Source: Rheinheimera sp. MM224 (GTDB lineage: Bacteria; Pseudomonadota; Gammaproteobacteria; Enterobacterales; Alteromonadaceae). From it: 64,000 nt of DNA. The stretch's first letter is position 1, and every line of letters begins with the position of its first letter. Shown piece by piece: positions 55,604 through 64,000 of this stretch. The translations under genes and the position numbers were made by a program. Under the pieces are notes generated by a model that was not told the origin of the DNA, did not search any database, and was given only the letters and a program-made list of their open reading frames with translations. The DNA lies in assembly GCF_947090785.1 (NCBI RefSeq), contig NZ_OX352320.1, positions 868,001-932,000 on the forward strand. Direction: 5' to 3'.

Positions 55604-56337
55604 TGTTCAAAGCTGACTGGCCTGCGCCATTTAATGTCAAAACAGCGATCAGTACTCGCGAGGGGGGCGTGTCTTTGCCTCCTTACGATGGATTGAATTT
55701 AGGCAGTCATGTTTATGACAGGCCTGAAGCTGTGGCGCAGAATCGTCAGCTTTTCAAACAACAGGCGAAGATGCCTGCTGAACCTTTGTGGCTAAACCAA
55801 GTGCATGGTACAGATTGCGTGGTGCTGGAACAGACTGATTTTTCAGTGGGTCCTTTTACCGCCGATGCCAGTACCACCAAAACCAAAGGTCTGGTGTCAG
55901 TGGTACTGACCGCTGATTGCCTGCCTGTATTGTTTTGTGATGCGTCTGGTACTCAGGTCGCTGCTGCTCATGCCGGTTGGCGTGGTTTGGTAGACGGAGT
56001 GCTGGAACAAACGCTGGCTCAGTTTCCCGAACCCAACAGCGTAATGGCATGGTTAGGCCCTGCTATTGGCCCCGCAGCTTTTGAAGTGGGGGATGAAGTA
56101 CGTCTGGCTTTTATTGAAAAAGACGCCAAAGCTGACGCTGCTTTTGTGGCTGTTCCGAATAAAACAGGTAAATGGCTGGCTGATTTATATCAACTGGCGC
56201 GTTTACGTTTGAATGCTTGTGGAGTTTCACAAGTCTACGGTGGCGGTTTTTGCACTTACACCAACTCACAAGCTTTTTATTCCTACCGCCGTGATGGTCA
56301 AACAGGCCGGATGGCGTCTTGTATCTGGATTGACTGA
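55603..56337 (+). CDS. pgeF: Peptidoglycan editing factor, YfiH/laccase-domain family
   Basis: A 244-residue protein. The two histidines and one cysteine that bind the metal are in NQVHG, TADCLP and AAHAGWRG. Members are multicopper-oxidase-like by name, and are reported as purine nucleoside phosphorylases or editors of peptidoglycan precursors. It is in one operon with rluD. Confidence 0.92.
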   Translation: MFKADWPAPFNVKTAISTREGGVSLPPYDGLNLGSHVYDRPEAVAQNRQLFKQQAKMPAEPLWLNQVHGTDCVVLEQTDFSVGPFTADASTTKTKGLVSVVLTADCLPVLFCDASGTQVAAAHAGWRGLVDGVLEQTLAQFPEPNSVMAWLGPAIGPAAFEVGDEVRLAFIEKDAKADAAFVAVPNKTGKWLADLYQLARLRLNACGVSQVYGGGFCTYTNSQAFYSYRRDGQTGRMASCIWID

Positions 56338-56365
56338 TCTAAGTCAAATTTTTGACGTTTTATTG

Positions 56366-56394
56366 CTTGATAATTAGTCGGCTCTCCCCCATCT
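56366..56394 (+). promoter_or_regulatory. Heat-shock (sigma-32-type) promoter of clpB
   Basis: CTTGAT at 56366-56371 and CCCCCATCT at 56386-56394 with a 14-15-base spacer closely match the sigma-32 consensus. The site is 41 bases before the clpB start. Confidence 0.8.
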
Positions 56395-56434
56395 TAATGC
56401 CAACAGCAGTTTGATGTGCGTGGAGATAGATACT

Positions 56435-59020
56435 ATGAGACTCGACAGATTTACCAGTAAATTCCAGTTGGCAATAGCCGAAGCTCAGTCTATGGCGTTA
56501 GGCCGTGACCATCAGTTTATTGAACCCATTCATTTAATGCATGCTTTGCTGAACCAGGAAGGTGGCTCCACCAAAGATCTGTTCAGCAAAATTGGCGTCA
56601 ATACCAACGAACTGCGTTCCAAATTATCGCAGGCGTTAGAGCGGCTGCCAAAAGTCGATGGCGTAGATGCTAATGTGCAGCTTTCTGCTGCCACTATTAA
56701 CCTGCTGAATCTATGTGACAAGTATGCGCAAAAACGCAAAGACCAATATATTTCCAGCGAGTTATTTGTGTTGGCTGCCTGTGAAGATAAATCAGAACTG
56801 GGCCATTTATTACGCCTGTTGGGTGTCGATAAAGCTGTGGTTGAAAAAGCCATAGAACAAATCCGTGGTGGCCAGAATGTCGATGATCCCAATGCTGAAG
56901 ATAGCCGCCAGGCTTTAAACAAATATACGGTGGATTTAACGGCACGGGCTGAGGCTGGCAAGTTAGATCCAGTCATAGGCCGTGATGAAGAAATCCGCCG
57001 TTGTATTCAGGTGCTGCAGCGCCGCACTAAGAACAACCCAGTGCTGATTGGTGAACCTGGTGTGGGTAAAACTGCCATAGTCGAAGGTTTAGCGCTGCGT
57101 ATTATCAATAAAGAAGTGCCGGAAGGTTTAAAAGACAAACGAGTTCTGTCTTTGGATATGGGGTCTTTATTGGCGGGCGCTAAGTATCGCGGTGAATTTG
57201 AAGAACGTTTAAAGGCGGTATTGAACGAGCTTTCAAAAGAAGAAGGCCGGGTCATTCTGTTTATCGATGAAATTCATACCATGGTCGGTGCAGGCAAAGC
57301 CGATGGTGCTATGGATGCCGGCAATATGCTCAAACCTGCGTTAGCACGCGGCGAGCTGCATTGTTTAGGCGCAACCACTTTGGATGAATACCGCAAATAC
57401 ATTGAAAAAGATGCGGCGCTGGAGCGACGTTTCCAGAAAGTGATAGTGGACGAACCTTCAGTGGAAGACACTATCGCCATTTTGCGAGGCTTAAAAGAAC
57501 GCTACGAGCTGCACCACGCAGTAGAAATTACCGATCCGGCTATAGTGGCAGCTGCTACTTTGTCGCACCGTTATGTCAGCGACCGGCAACTGCCGGATAA
57601 AGCCATTGATTTAATTGACGAAGCGGCTTCCAGTATCCGGATGCAGATGGACTCTAAGCCAGAAGAGCTGGACAGATTAGAGCGGCGTATTATTCAGCTG
57701 AAGCTGGAAGACAATGCGCTGGCTAAAGAAACAGACGACGCGACAAAAAAACGCCGTGACATGATCCAGGAACAAATTCGTGAACTGGATTTGAAATACA
57801 ACGAACTGGATGAAGTTTGGTCTTCAGAAAAAGCGGCTTTGCAGGGCACACAAAATATCAAAGCGGACTTAGAACAAGCCCGGCTGGATATGGAAGTAGC
57901 ACGTCGTGCCGGCGATTTAAACCGTATGTCGCAGCTGAAATACGAACGTATCCCCGCTTTGGAAAAACGGCTGGATTTAGCCTCACAAGTGGATATGCAC
58001 GAAATGAGGCTGCTTAGAAACAAAGTCACCGAGCAGGAAATTGCTGATGTGTTGTCCAAAGCCACTGGCATTCCGGTCAGTAAAATGCTTGAAGGTGAGC
58101 GCGATAAACTGCTTCGTATGGAGCAGGAATTGCAAAAACGTGTGGTAGGCCAGGCCGAAGCATTGGAAGCTGTGTCCAACTCTATCCGTCGTTCCCGTGC
58201 AGGTTTGTCCGATCCGAATAAACCTATAGGGTCATTCCTGTTTTTAGGCCCGACAGGTGTGGGTAAAACCGAGCTGACTAAAGCCTTAGCCCAGTTCTTG
58301 TTCGATACCGAAGATGCTTTGATCCGCATTGATATGTCGGAGTTTATGGAAAAACACACAGTATCGCGTTTAGTCGGTGCGCCGCCTGGATATGTCGGCT
58401 ATGAAGAGGGTGGTTATTTAACTGAGGCTGTAAGGCGTAAACCTTATTCAGTGGTGCTATTGGATGAAGTAGAAAAAGCCCATCCTGATGTGTTTAACAT
58501 TCTGTTGCAGGTGTTGGATGATGGCCGTTTAACAGACGGACAAGGTCGCACAGTCGACTTTAAAAACACAGTGATCATTATGACGTCGAACTTAGGCTCA
58601 GACCTGATTCAGGAGCATTACCAGCATCAGGATTATCAACAAATGAAAGATATGCTGATGGAAGTGCTGAGCAAACAGTTCAGACCTGAGTTTTTAAACC
58701 GGCTGGATGAAACTGTCGTGTTCCACCCGCTGGATAACGCCCATATCCGCCATATCGCTTCTATTCAGCTGCAGCGCCTGCGTTTGCGGTTGCAGGATAA
58801 AGGCTTTGGTTTGTCGGTGACAGATGCCGCCTTGGATCTGCTGGCTGCAGCAGGTTTTGATGCCGTCTTTGGTGCACGGCCATTAAAACGGGCTATTCAG
58901 CATTATATTGAAAACCCATTGGCTCAGACTTTACTCAAAGGTCAGATTAAACCCAATGCAGTCGTGACTGTCGATGCGCAGGAAGGGCAGTTTGTGATTG
59001 GTTCTGCCAGCGCACATTAA
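56435..59020 (+). CDS. clpB: ATP-dependent chaperone ClpB
   Basis: An 861-residue Hsp100 disaggregase: N-domain (1-145), first AAA domain with GEPGVGKTA, coiled-coil middle domain (about 410-525), second AAA domain with GPTGVGKTE, and a D2 C-terminal domain. It rescues aggregated protein with DnaK. The ATG at 56435, giving [13 protein letters not shown], is preferred to upstream starts, as E. coli ClpB begins the same way. Confidence 0.97.
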   Translation: MRLDRFTSKFQLAIAEAQSMALGRDHQFIEPIHLMHALLNQEGGSTKDLFSKIGVNTNELRSKLSQALERLPKVDGVDANVQLSAATINLLNLCDKYAQKRKDQYISSELFVLAACEDKSELGHLLRLLGVDKAVVEKAIEQIRGGQNVDDPNAEDSRQALNKYTVDLTARAEAGKLDPVIGRDEEIRRCIQVLQRRTKNNPVLIGEPGVGKTAIVEGLALRIINKEVPEGLKDKRVLSLDMGSLLAGAKYRGEFEERLKAVLNELSKEEGRVILFIDEIHTMVGAGKADGAMDAGNMLKPALARGELHCLGATTLDEYRKYIEKDAALERRFQKVIVDEPSVEDTIAILRGLKERYELHHAVEITDPAIVAAATLSHRYVSDRQLPDKAIDLIDEAASSIRMQMDSKPEELDRLERRIIQLKLEDNALAKETDDATKKRRDMIQEQIRELDLKYNELDEVWSSEKAALQGTQNIKADLEQARLDMEVARRAGDLNRMSQLKYERIPALEKRLDLASQVDMHEMRLLRNKVTEQEIADVLSKATGIPVSKMLEGERDKLLRMEQELQKRVVGQAEALEAVSNSIRRSRAGLSDPNKPIGSFLFLGPTGVGKTELTKALAQFLFDTEDALIRIDMSEFMEKHTVSRLVGAPPGYVGYEEGGYLTEAVRRKPYSVVLLDEVEKAHPDVFNILLQVLDDGRLTDGQGRTVDFKNTVIIMTSNLGSDLIQEHYQHQDYQQMKDMLMEVLSKQFRPEFLNRLDETVVFHPLDNAHIRHIASIQLQRLRLRLQDKGFGLSVTDAALDLLAAAGFDAVFGARPLKRAIQHYIENPLAQTLLKGQIKPNAVVTVDAQEGQFVIGSASAH

Positions 59021-59037
59021 CCACAACATTAAAAATG

Positions 59038-59064
59038 AAAAAGCCCGCTTGTTGCGGGCTTTTT
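59038..59064. terminator. Bidirectional terminator after clpB
   Basis: AAAAAGCCCGC (59038-59048) pairs with GCGGGCTTTTT (59054-59064) around a 5-base loop. It separates clpB from the convergent chemoreceptor gene. Confidence 0.92.
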
Positions 59065-59075
59065 ACAGGTCAGGG

Positions 59076-60623
59076 CTACTGACTAAAGGTTTTACTTAAG
59101 TTCGCAATTTCAGCGGCTTGCTGGTGCAGGCGCTTGTTATTGTCGGATACCAGCTGCATATTGTTTAAGTTTTCATCGGCAATATGCTGAATATTTTGCA
59201 CGTTGCTGGCTACTTCACTGGCAACCTGGCCTTGTTGAGTGGCTGCAGTTGCAATTTGTGAAGACAGCTGGTCGATAGTGTTCACCATCGCCACTATGTC
59301 TGATAACTGCGCTGTGCTGTGAGTGGTTTGAGTCACACATTCTTCTACCTGCTCACGGCTTTGGGTCATGGTTTTACCCCAGCTCAATAAGGTTTGCTGG
59401 ATTTCACCAATAGAGCGCTGAATTTGTTCTGTCGCTTTATGAGTACGGGATGATAAAGCCCGTACTTCATCAGCAACGACCGCAAAACCCCGGCCATGTT
59501 CACCGGCTCGTGCCGCTTCAATGGCGGCGTTTAATGCCAGTAAGTTAGTTTGGTTGGCAATACCCTGAATTTCTGTCATGACAGCGCCAATACGTTCAGC
59601 TTCTACCGCTAAATTATCCGCAGTGCTGGCGGCGCCTTGTACTTCAACGGCCAGTTTTTTGACCGTGGTGGCGGTTAATTGCATGACCTGTTCAGCCTGC
59701 TGGCAAATCTGCTGAGCCTCGCCCACTTTCTGATTGGTTTCGCCTGTACGCTCTGCGATATCTAAAACTGTGCTGCTCAATTGCTGAGTGGCTGTGGCAA
59801 TAGACACCAATTGCTGGCTTTGCTGATGAATACCACGTTCGGTTAAATGCACTGCCTCTTCCAGCGTATCGGCTATGCTGGTCAGTTTATTGGTGCTGTC
59901 TTTGGTGCGACCTAACACAGTACGCAAACGAGCCTGATGCATCTGGTGACGGAAATCCGCTATTGAGAACGCTGTTTTTCCGCTGTAGACATAACGGGAT
60001 ACCGAATCAAAGTCTTGCTTAATTTTCTGCAGCTGAGCTGGAATATCCACTAATTCGTCATACATCAGCACAAAGAAAATAGCCGGAATAAGTAACGCCA
60101 GCCATAAGGCATGTGACCAGAGTAATGCGCCTGCTGCTATTAAAATAAAACTGCACAACAGCGCAATAAGGCGACGCAGATTCGTGTTCGCATTCCACTG
60201 GCTGACGGCTTTACCTGAGTTGATCGCCTGATAACAGCGGTCGGCTCTTTGGATCAGATCCGGGCTTGCTTTGACGCGTACTGATTGATAGCCAACTAGT
60301 TGCTGTTGCTGATAAATAGGAGTGACAAAAGCATCCACCCAATAATAACGACCGTCCTTGCAGCGGTTTTTCACCATACCACGCCAGGATTGTCCTTGTT
60401 TTAAGTGAGCCCACAGATCGGTAAACGCTGCTGCAGGCATATCAGGATGACGCACCAGATTGTGGTTTTTACCCACCAGTTCATCTTCGGTGTAACCTGC
60501 TACTTGACAAAAGGCCGGGTTCGCATAAGTGATGACACCTCGTGTATCTGTAGTGGAGACTAACTCTTGTCCGGCGTCGTATTGAACTTCCTGATCAACA
60601 AGGTTCTGGTTGCGGCGGTTCAT
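59076..60623 (-). CDS. PAS-domain chemotaxis receptor, Aer-like
   Basis: A 515-residue receptor. A PAS domain (about residues 15-120) with [21 protein letters not shown] and HPDMP resembles the redox-sensing Aer proteins. Two close membrane helices (about 160-198) and a signalling domain with [20 protein letters not shown] follow. The start at 60623 has an AAAAGGAAA site and is preferred to an ATG at 60647. There is no large periplasmic domain, so it senses from the cytoplasm. Confidence 0.92.
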   Translation of the reverse strand: MNRRNQNLVDQEVQYDAGQELVSTTDTRGVITYANPAFCQVAGYTEDELVGKNHNLVRHPDMPAAAFTDLWAHLKQGQSWRGMVKNRCKDGRYYWVDAFVTPIYQQQQLVGYQSVRVKASPDLIQRADRCYQAINSGKAVSQWNANTNLRRLIALLCSFILIAAGALLWSHALWLALLIPAIFFVLMYDELVDIPAQLQKIKQDFDSVSRYVYSGKTAFSIADFRHQMHQARLRTVLGRTKDSTNKLTSIADTLEEAVHLTERGIHQQSQQLVSIATATQQLSSTVLDIAERTGETNQKVGEAQQICQQAEQVMQLTATTVKKLAVEVQGAASTADNLAVEAERIGAVMTEIQGIANQTNLLALNAAIEAARAGEHGRGFAVVADEVRALSSRTHKATEQIQRSIGEIQQTLLSWGKTMTQSREQVEECVTQTTHSTAQLSDIVAMVNTIDQLSSQIATAATQQGQVASEVASNVQNIQHIADENLNNMQLVSDNNKRLHQQAAEIANLSKTFSQ

Positions 60624-60716
60624 GCTTATTTCCTTTTTATTTATCATTCAGTTAATCTGAATCAAAGCGGCGGCATTATTTCAAAGATCTCTCGGATAAG
60701 CGAGCTTAGGAGCATT

Positions 60717-61172
60717 ATGCAAGTATCTGCCATTATGACCAGAAAATTGACGATGGTTGACCCGGATATGAGTTTGTCTGCGTTAAAAGACATTTTTAAT
60801 CAGTCAAAATTTCAGCATGTGCCCGTCATTGATGCGAGCCGACGTCTGGTAGGTATAGTGTCAGTGAAAGATTATTTCAAAGCGCTGGCTCCTGTGATGG
60901 ACGCTGCGTCGGAGAAAACCTTAGATATTTTTGTCACCAGCCGCAAAATTAAGCATGTCATGACCAGCCCTGTGATTGCTGTGCCTGAAGATTATCCTGT
61001 GGTGAAAGCCGCAGCATTATTGCTCAAACACAATATTGGCTGCCTGCCGGTGACAGATCAGGACAACGTGGCTATAGGTATAGTGTCGTGGAAAGACATT
61101 ATGCGGGTTGTTGTGTTACAGGCGGCGCGTAAAAGCAGATTAGCTTATGGTGCAGCCACTGAAGAAGAGTAG
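60717..61172 (+). CDS. CBS-domain protein
   Basis: A 151-residue protein with two CBS motifs (about residues 6-60 and 78-135). It begins VSAIMTRKLTMV, and the second has VMTSPVIAVPEDYPV. The start at 60717 follows TTAGGAG. The 50 extra upstream codons are in the region divergent from the chemoreceptor and unlikely to be translated. Binding of adenine nucleotides is the family role. Partner unknown. Confidence 0.88.
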   Translation: MQVSAIMTRKLTMVDPDMSLSALKDIFNQSKFQHVPVIDASRRLVGIVSVKDYFKALAPVMDAASEKTLDIFVTSRKIKHVMTSPVIAVPEDYPVVKAAALLLKHNIGCLPVTDQDNVAIGIVSWKDIMRVVVLQAARKSRLAYGAATEEE

Positions 61173-61281
61173 AATAACAACGTCATTTCATGTCAGAGAA
61201 ACTTAATCTGTGGCCACTCTTGTTTTTTTATTTGAGTTGCCCCATTTCAACGTTTGCTCATTATCAGAATAAGGGATCAGC

Positions 61282-62856
61282 TTGAGTCATTTCCTCGAAC
61301 AACGTCTGGCTGCGCTTGGCACCACGTCATTTCAAACTGCAATTAAAGGTATCAGACGGGGTATTGAGCGGGAGACATTGCGAATTCATCCCGATGGTCA
61401 GCTGGCACAAACTGATCACGCTAAAGCTTTGGGTTCGGCTTTAACTCATCCTTTAATTACCACAGATTTCTCAGAGTCCTTGCTTGAGTTTATTACTCCG
61501 GCTCAGACGGATATTGATATCACCTTAAAACAGCTGACGGACATTCATAAGTTTGCTTTATCTCACATTGGTGAAGAGCGACTGTGGGCCGGCTCTATGC
61601 CTTGTTATATAGATAATCAGGATGAGATCCGACTGGCGCAGTATGGCAGTTCCAATGTGGGTACCATGAAAACTGTCTACCGTCAGGGCCTAAAAAACCG
61701 TTATGGCAGTATGATGCAGGCCATTAGTGGTGTGCATTTTAACTTCTCTATCCCTGAAGCCTTCTGGCAACAGTATCAACAGCTGTTAGGGGATACAGGT
61801 TCTTTGCAGGACTTTATTTCCGCTCAGTACCTGCATTTAATTCGTAACTACAAAAGATACGTCTGGCTGGTGGTGTATTTGTTTGGCGCATCTCCGGCTA
61901 TGTGCAGCTCATTTTTACAAGGCCGTGAGCCTAAATACAAGTTCCAGACCTTGGGTAAAGGCTCTTTGTATTTACCTTATGCCACCTCTTTACGTATGAG
62001 CGATTTGGGGTACACCAACAGCGCACAGTCTAGTTTAAATATCAGCTACAACAATTTGCCGGACTATATTAAAGGCTTACGCCAGGCGATTTCGACACCC
62101 TCAGCAGAATATGCCTCTATTGGTATTAAAGTGGATGGTGAGTACCAGCAACTGAACAGCAATATTCTGCAAATCGAAAACGAATTTTATTCGACCATCC
62201 GGCCTAAACGCACCACTCAAAGTGGCAAGCGTCCAACCTGTGCGTTAAAACGCCGTGGTGTGGAGTACATCGAAGTGCGGGCTTTGGATGTAAATCCATT
62301 CAGTGCTGTGGGTATTAATGCGGAACAAATGCGGTTTCTCGATTTATTTTTAATCTACTGCTTACTGGAAAAAAGCCCGGATTTATCAGCTGAAGAACAA
62401 GCGGTCACAGAGCAGAATCTGCGTAAAGTAGTGACAGAAGGTCGCAGACAAAATCTGGATCTGGATGATAATGGTCAGCCACGTTTAATGCTCGACTGGG
62501 CTGAGCAGTTATTTGCCGATCTGATGCCTATTGCTGACTGGATGGATGCCGCTTATGGCGGTGAAGCGTACAGAGCGGTGATCAAAGAGTTTTATTTAGG
62601 CTTGTTAGACCCAAATCAAACTTACTCAGGCAAGTTGTTAAGCCGTTTAATAGCTCAGCAACAAGACAGCCCTTATCATGCTTTGGCTTTGGCAGAACAG
62701 TACCGTCAGCAGTTGGCAGCGACTGATTACCAGATTTATAGCGAAGCAGAATTTGAGCAGATGGCTGCGGTCTCTTTGCTGGAACAGCAAAAGATTGAAC
62801 AGGCAGATGACGTGAGTTTTGATCAGTATCTCGAACGATACTTTGCTGATTTATAA
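61282..62856 (+). CDS. gshA: Glutamate-cysteine ligase
   Basis: A 524-residue proteobacterial-type enzyme for the first step of glutathione synthesis. Recognisable parts are IRRGIERETLRI, the LTHPLITTDFSESLLEFITP segment, and YIEVRALDVNPFS. The start is TTG after AAGGGAT. The 109 bases before it show no other feature. Confidence 0.96.
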   Translation: MSHFLEQRLAALGTTSFQTAIKGIRRGIERETLRIHPDGQLAQTDHAKALGSALTHPLITTDFSESLLEFITPAQTDIDITLKQLTDIHKFALSHIGEERLWAGSMPCYIDNQDEIRLAQYGSSNVGTMKTVYRQGLKNRYGSMMQAISGVHFNFSIPEAFWQQYQQLLGDTGSLQDFISAQYLHLIRNYKRYVWLVVYLFGASPAMCSSFLQGREPKYKFQTLGKGSLYLPYATSLRMSDLGYTNSAQSSLNISYNNLPDYIKGLRQAISTPSAEYASIGIKVDGEYQQLNSNILQIENEFYSTIRPKRTTQSGKRPTCALKRRGVEYIEVRALDVNPFSAVGINAEQMRFLDLFLIYCLLEKSPDLSAEEQAVTEQNLRKVVTEGRRQNLDLDDNGQPRLMLDWAEQLFADLMPIADWMDAAYGGEAYRAVIKEFYLGLLDPNQTYSGKLLSRLIAQQQDSPYHALALAEQYRQQLAATDYQIYSEAEFEQMAAVSLLEQQKIEQADDVSFDQYLERYFADL

Positions 62857-62860
62857 CGAT

Positions 62861-62886
62861 AAAGCCGGATACTAAATCCGGCTTTT
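62861..62886 (+). terminator. Terminator of gshA
   Basis: AAAGCCGGAT (62861-62870), loop ACTAA, ATCCGGCTTT (62876-62885) followed by T and GTTTG. Confidence 0.88.
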
Positions 62887-62910
62887 GTTTGAAGCTTCCT
62901 TATCTGCCGG

Positions 62911-62938
62911 ATAAAAAAACGGCCAGCAAGCTGGCCGT
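62911..62938 (-). terminator. Leftward-facing hairpin with T-run after gshA
   Basis: ACGGCCAGC (62919-62927) and GCTGGCCGT (62930-62938) form nine pairs with a 2-base loop. On the minus strand it is followed by seven T. It therefore looks like a terminator for leftward transcription, although no minus-strand gene ends here. Confidence 0.6.
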
Positions 62939-63039
62939 GAAAACTAAGGATAAGGATAATCCAGGGATGAAAAACAAAAACTTGGTTGAATCCGTTCATT
63001 GGGTTAGTCTGAGTTGTGTTTTAAAAAGTTCAGCGTCTG

Positions 63040-63657
63040 ATGAAAAAAATTAAAAAAACTTTACTCTTCTTATCACTGGCAACCGCTCTGACAGGTTGCG
63101 CTACAGCTCCACCCAAAAATAGTTCTAATTTGTGTGAAATATTCCGCGAGCATGATGACTGGTATGACGCTGCATCTGATATGCGTGATAAATGGGATGT
63201 GCCCATTCATGTGCCTATGGCGATGATGTATCAGGAAAGCAGCTTTAAACATGATGCGCAGCCTCCTATGGAGTATTGGTTTGGTTTTATTCCCGTCGGT
63301 CGTGCCAGCACAGCTTATGGTTATGCTCAGGTGAAAGACGAGACATGGGAAGATTATGGCCGTGAGACCGGCAGCTATTTTGCAGCCCGTTCCAACTTTG
63401 ACGATGCGCTGGATTTTATGGGTTGGTATATCAATAAAAGCAGCCGTATCAATAAAGTGTCGAAGTCGGATGCCTATGCGCAGTACCTGAACTATCACGA
63501 AGGCTGGGGCGGTTATAAGCGTGGCAGCTACTATAAAAAGCGCTGGTTGATGGAAACCTCCCGCAAGGTACAACAACGCGCGACCATGTATCAAAATCAA
63601 TTACAGAGCTGTGAAGAAGAATTTGAAAGCGGCTGGTTTTTTGGTTTATTTGGTTAA
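63040..63657 (+). CDS. Lysozyme-fold (SLT-like) lipoprotein
   Basis: A 205-residue lipoprotein with lipobox LTGC (Cys at about residue 19). MMYQESSFKHDA contains the Glu that is catalytic in lytic transglycosylases, and AYGYAQVKDETW matches the following motif. A role in peptidoglycan turnover is likely. The C-terminus SGWFFGLFG is hydrophobic and unusual. It is monocistronic. Confidence 0.8.
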   Translation: MKKIKKTLLFLSLATALTGCATAPPKNSSNLCEIFREHDDWYDAASDMRDKWDVPIHVPMAMMYQESSFKHDAQPPMEYWFGFIPVGRASTAYGYAQVKDETWEDYGRETGSYFAARSNFDDALDFMGWYINKSSRINKVSKSDAYAQYLNYHEGWGGYKRGSYYKKRWLMETSRKVQQRATMYQNQLQSCEEEFESGWFFGLFG

Positions 63658-63687
63658 CCGAACAGAGCCTTGTAAAGGATGACGGCA

Positions 63688-63714
63688 TTGCAGGGGCGCG
63701 GTTTATCCGCGCCC
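63688..63714. repeat. GC-rich palindrome, REP-like
   Basis: GGGCGCGG (63694-63701), loop TTTAT, CCGCGCCC (63707-63714), in the context TTGCAGGGGCG. It has no T-run. Its architecture is the same as that of the terminator at 32977-33003. Confidence 0.55.
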
Positions 63715-63771
63715 GGCTCAAATTCCAATTCAATAGAGGTGAAGGCTGCCAGTTCAAGTACGACGGATATA

Positions 63772-64000
63772 TTAGTCTTGTTGCAAATGAGGCATCAACC
63801 GCACTGTCTTAATCATATTATCCTGCACTTCGATAATCTCCATAGGGCACCCTGCCAGAGTTAAACCTAAACTGGCTTCCGGAATTTCTTCCAGATATTC
63901 TAATACCAGACCATTTAAGGTTTTAGGGCCGTCTGTTGGAAAGTTCAGCTGCATATCCCGGTTTAAATCCCGCAAGTTAATACCGCCGTCCACCAGATAA
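63772..64000 (-). CDS. CNNM/CBS/CorC transporter, YfjD-like, C-terminal part
   Basis: The last 75 codons of a gene that runs off the right edge. The sequence LVDGGINLRDLNRDM, GPKTLNGLVLEYLEEIP and VQDNMIKTVRL matches the CorC_HlyC (transporter-associated) domain at the end of YfjD-type hemolysin-family proteins, which are implicated in divalent cation export. The stop is at 63772-63774. Confidence 0.88.
   Translation of the reverse strand, partial: YLVDGGINLRDLNRDMQLNFPTDGPKTLNGLVLEYLEEIPEASLGLTLAGCPMEIIEVQDNMIKTVRLMPHLQQD

Noticed and set aside
57694..58359. Minus-strand frame of 221 codons inside clpB
   Set aside because: Serine-rich composition typical of antisense to a helical, acidic coding sequence. 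clpB is unmistakable on the other strand.
63073..63600. Minus-strand frame of 175 codons opposite the lysozyme-fold lipoprotein
   Set aside because: The plus-strand gene has a lipobox and catalytic motif. The minus frame has neither a ribosome site nor recognisable domains.

Overview
The window looks like chromosomal DNA of a marine or freshwater gammaproteobacterium of the Alteromonadales/Rheinheimera kind. This is inferred from three things: the recX-alaS-lysC-csrA-tRNA-Ser-tRNA-Arg order, the TonB-dependent-receptor-centred polysaccharide locus, and the close resemblance of housekeeping proteins (YqhA, HolD-RimI, YtjB-SerB, RluD-PgeF-ClpB) to gammaproteobacterial families. I see no insertion sequence, prophage, CRISPR array or clear pseudogene.

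Region 1 (1-26.7 kb) is a pectin and hexuronate utilisation locus. On the minus strand lie a CE8-CE12 fusion esterase (cut by the window edge), a DUF4861-GH105 lipoprotein and a TonB-dependent receptor. On the plus strand follow kduD, kduI, a three-gene TRAP transporter, an IclR and a LacI regulator, a large propeller-type sensor diguanylate cyclase, a GH28 polygalacturonase, and uxaA, uxaC, a UxuB-like reductase, kdgA, kdgK, a GapN-like dehydrogenase and a small VOC protein. The genes describe two branches. Unsaturated uronate released by GH105 goes through KduI and KduD to 2-keto-3-deoxygluconate (KDG). Galacturonate released by GH28 goes through UxaC, the reductase and UxaA to the same KDG. 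KdgK and KdgA then give pyruvate and glyceraldehyde 3-phosphate, which the GapN-like enzyme may oxidise. Five LacI-type palindromes (half-site TTGCCACC) mark three intergenic regions of this locus. Two pairs have exactly the same 33-bp centre-to-centre spacing, which suggests that the encoded LacI protein controls the whole locus.

Region 2 (26.7-34.2 kb) is accessory: a chemotaxis receptor, a TTG-started porin behind a long AT-rich leader, a YqhA membrane protein, an S46 dipeptidyl peptidase and a DUF5924/DUF2914 membrane protein.

Region 3 (34.2-41.9 kb) holds a BPSS1780-like membrane gene, recX, alaS, lysC, csrA, tRNA-Ser, two identical tRNA-Arg genes, a remarkable cluster of hairpins, a CBS protein, tRNA-Trp and holD-rimI.

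Region 4 (42-64 kb) is housekeeping: prfC, argS, pdxH, a TatD-family gene, ytjB, serB with an alpha/beta hydrolase, a double-PilZ protein, radA, bamD, rluD, pgeF, clpB behind a sigma-32-like promoter, a PAS chemoreceptor, a second CBS protein, gshA, a lysozyme-fold lipoprotein, and the 3' end of a YfjD-type CBS/CorC transporter gene at the right edge. Several convergent gene pairs are separated by long bidirectional terminators.
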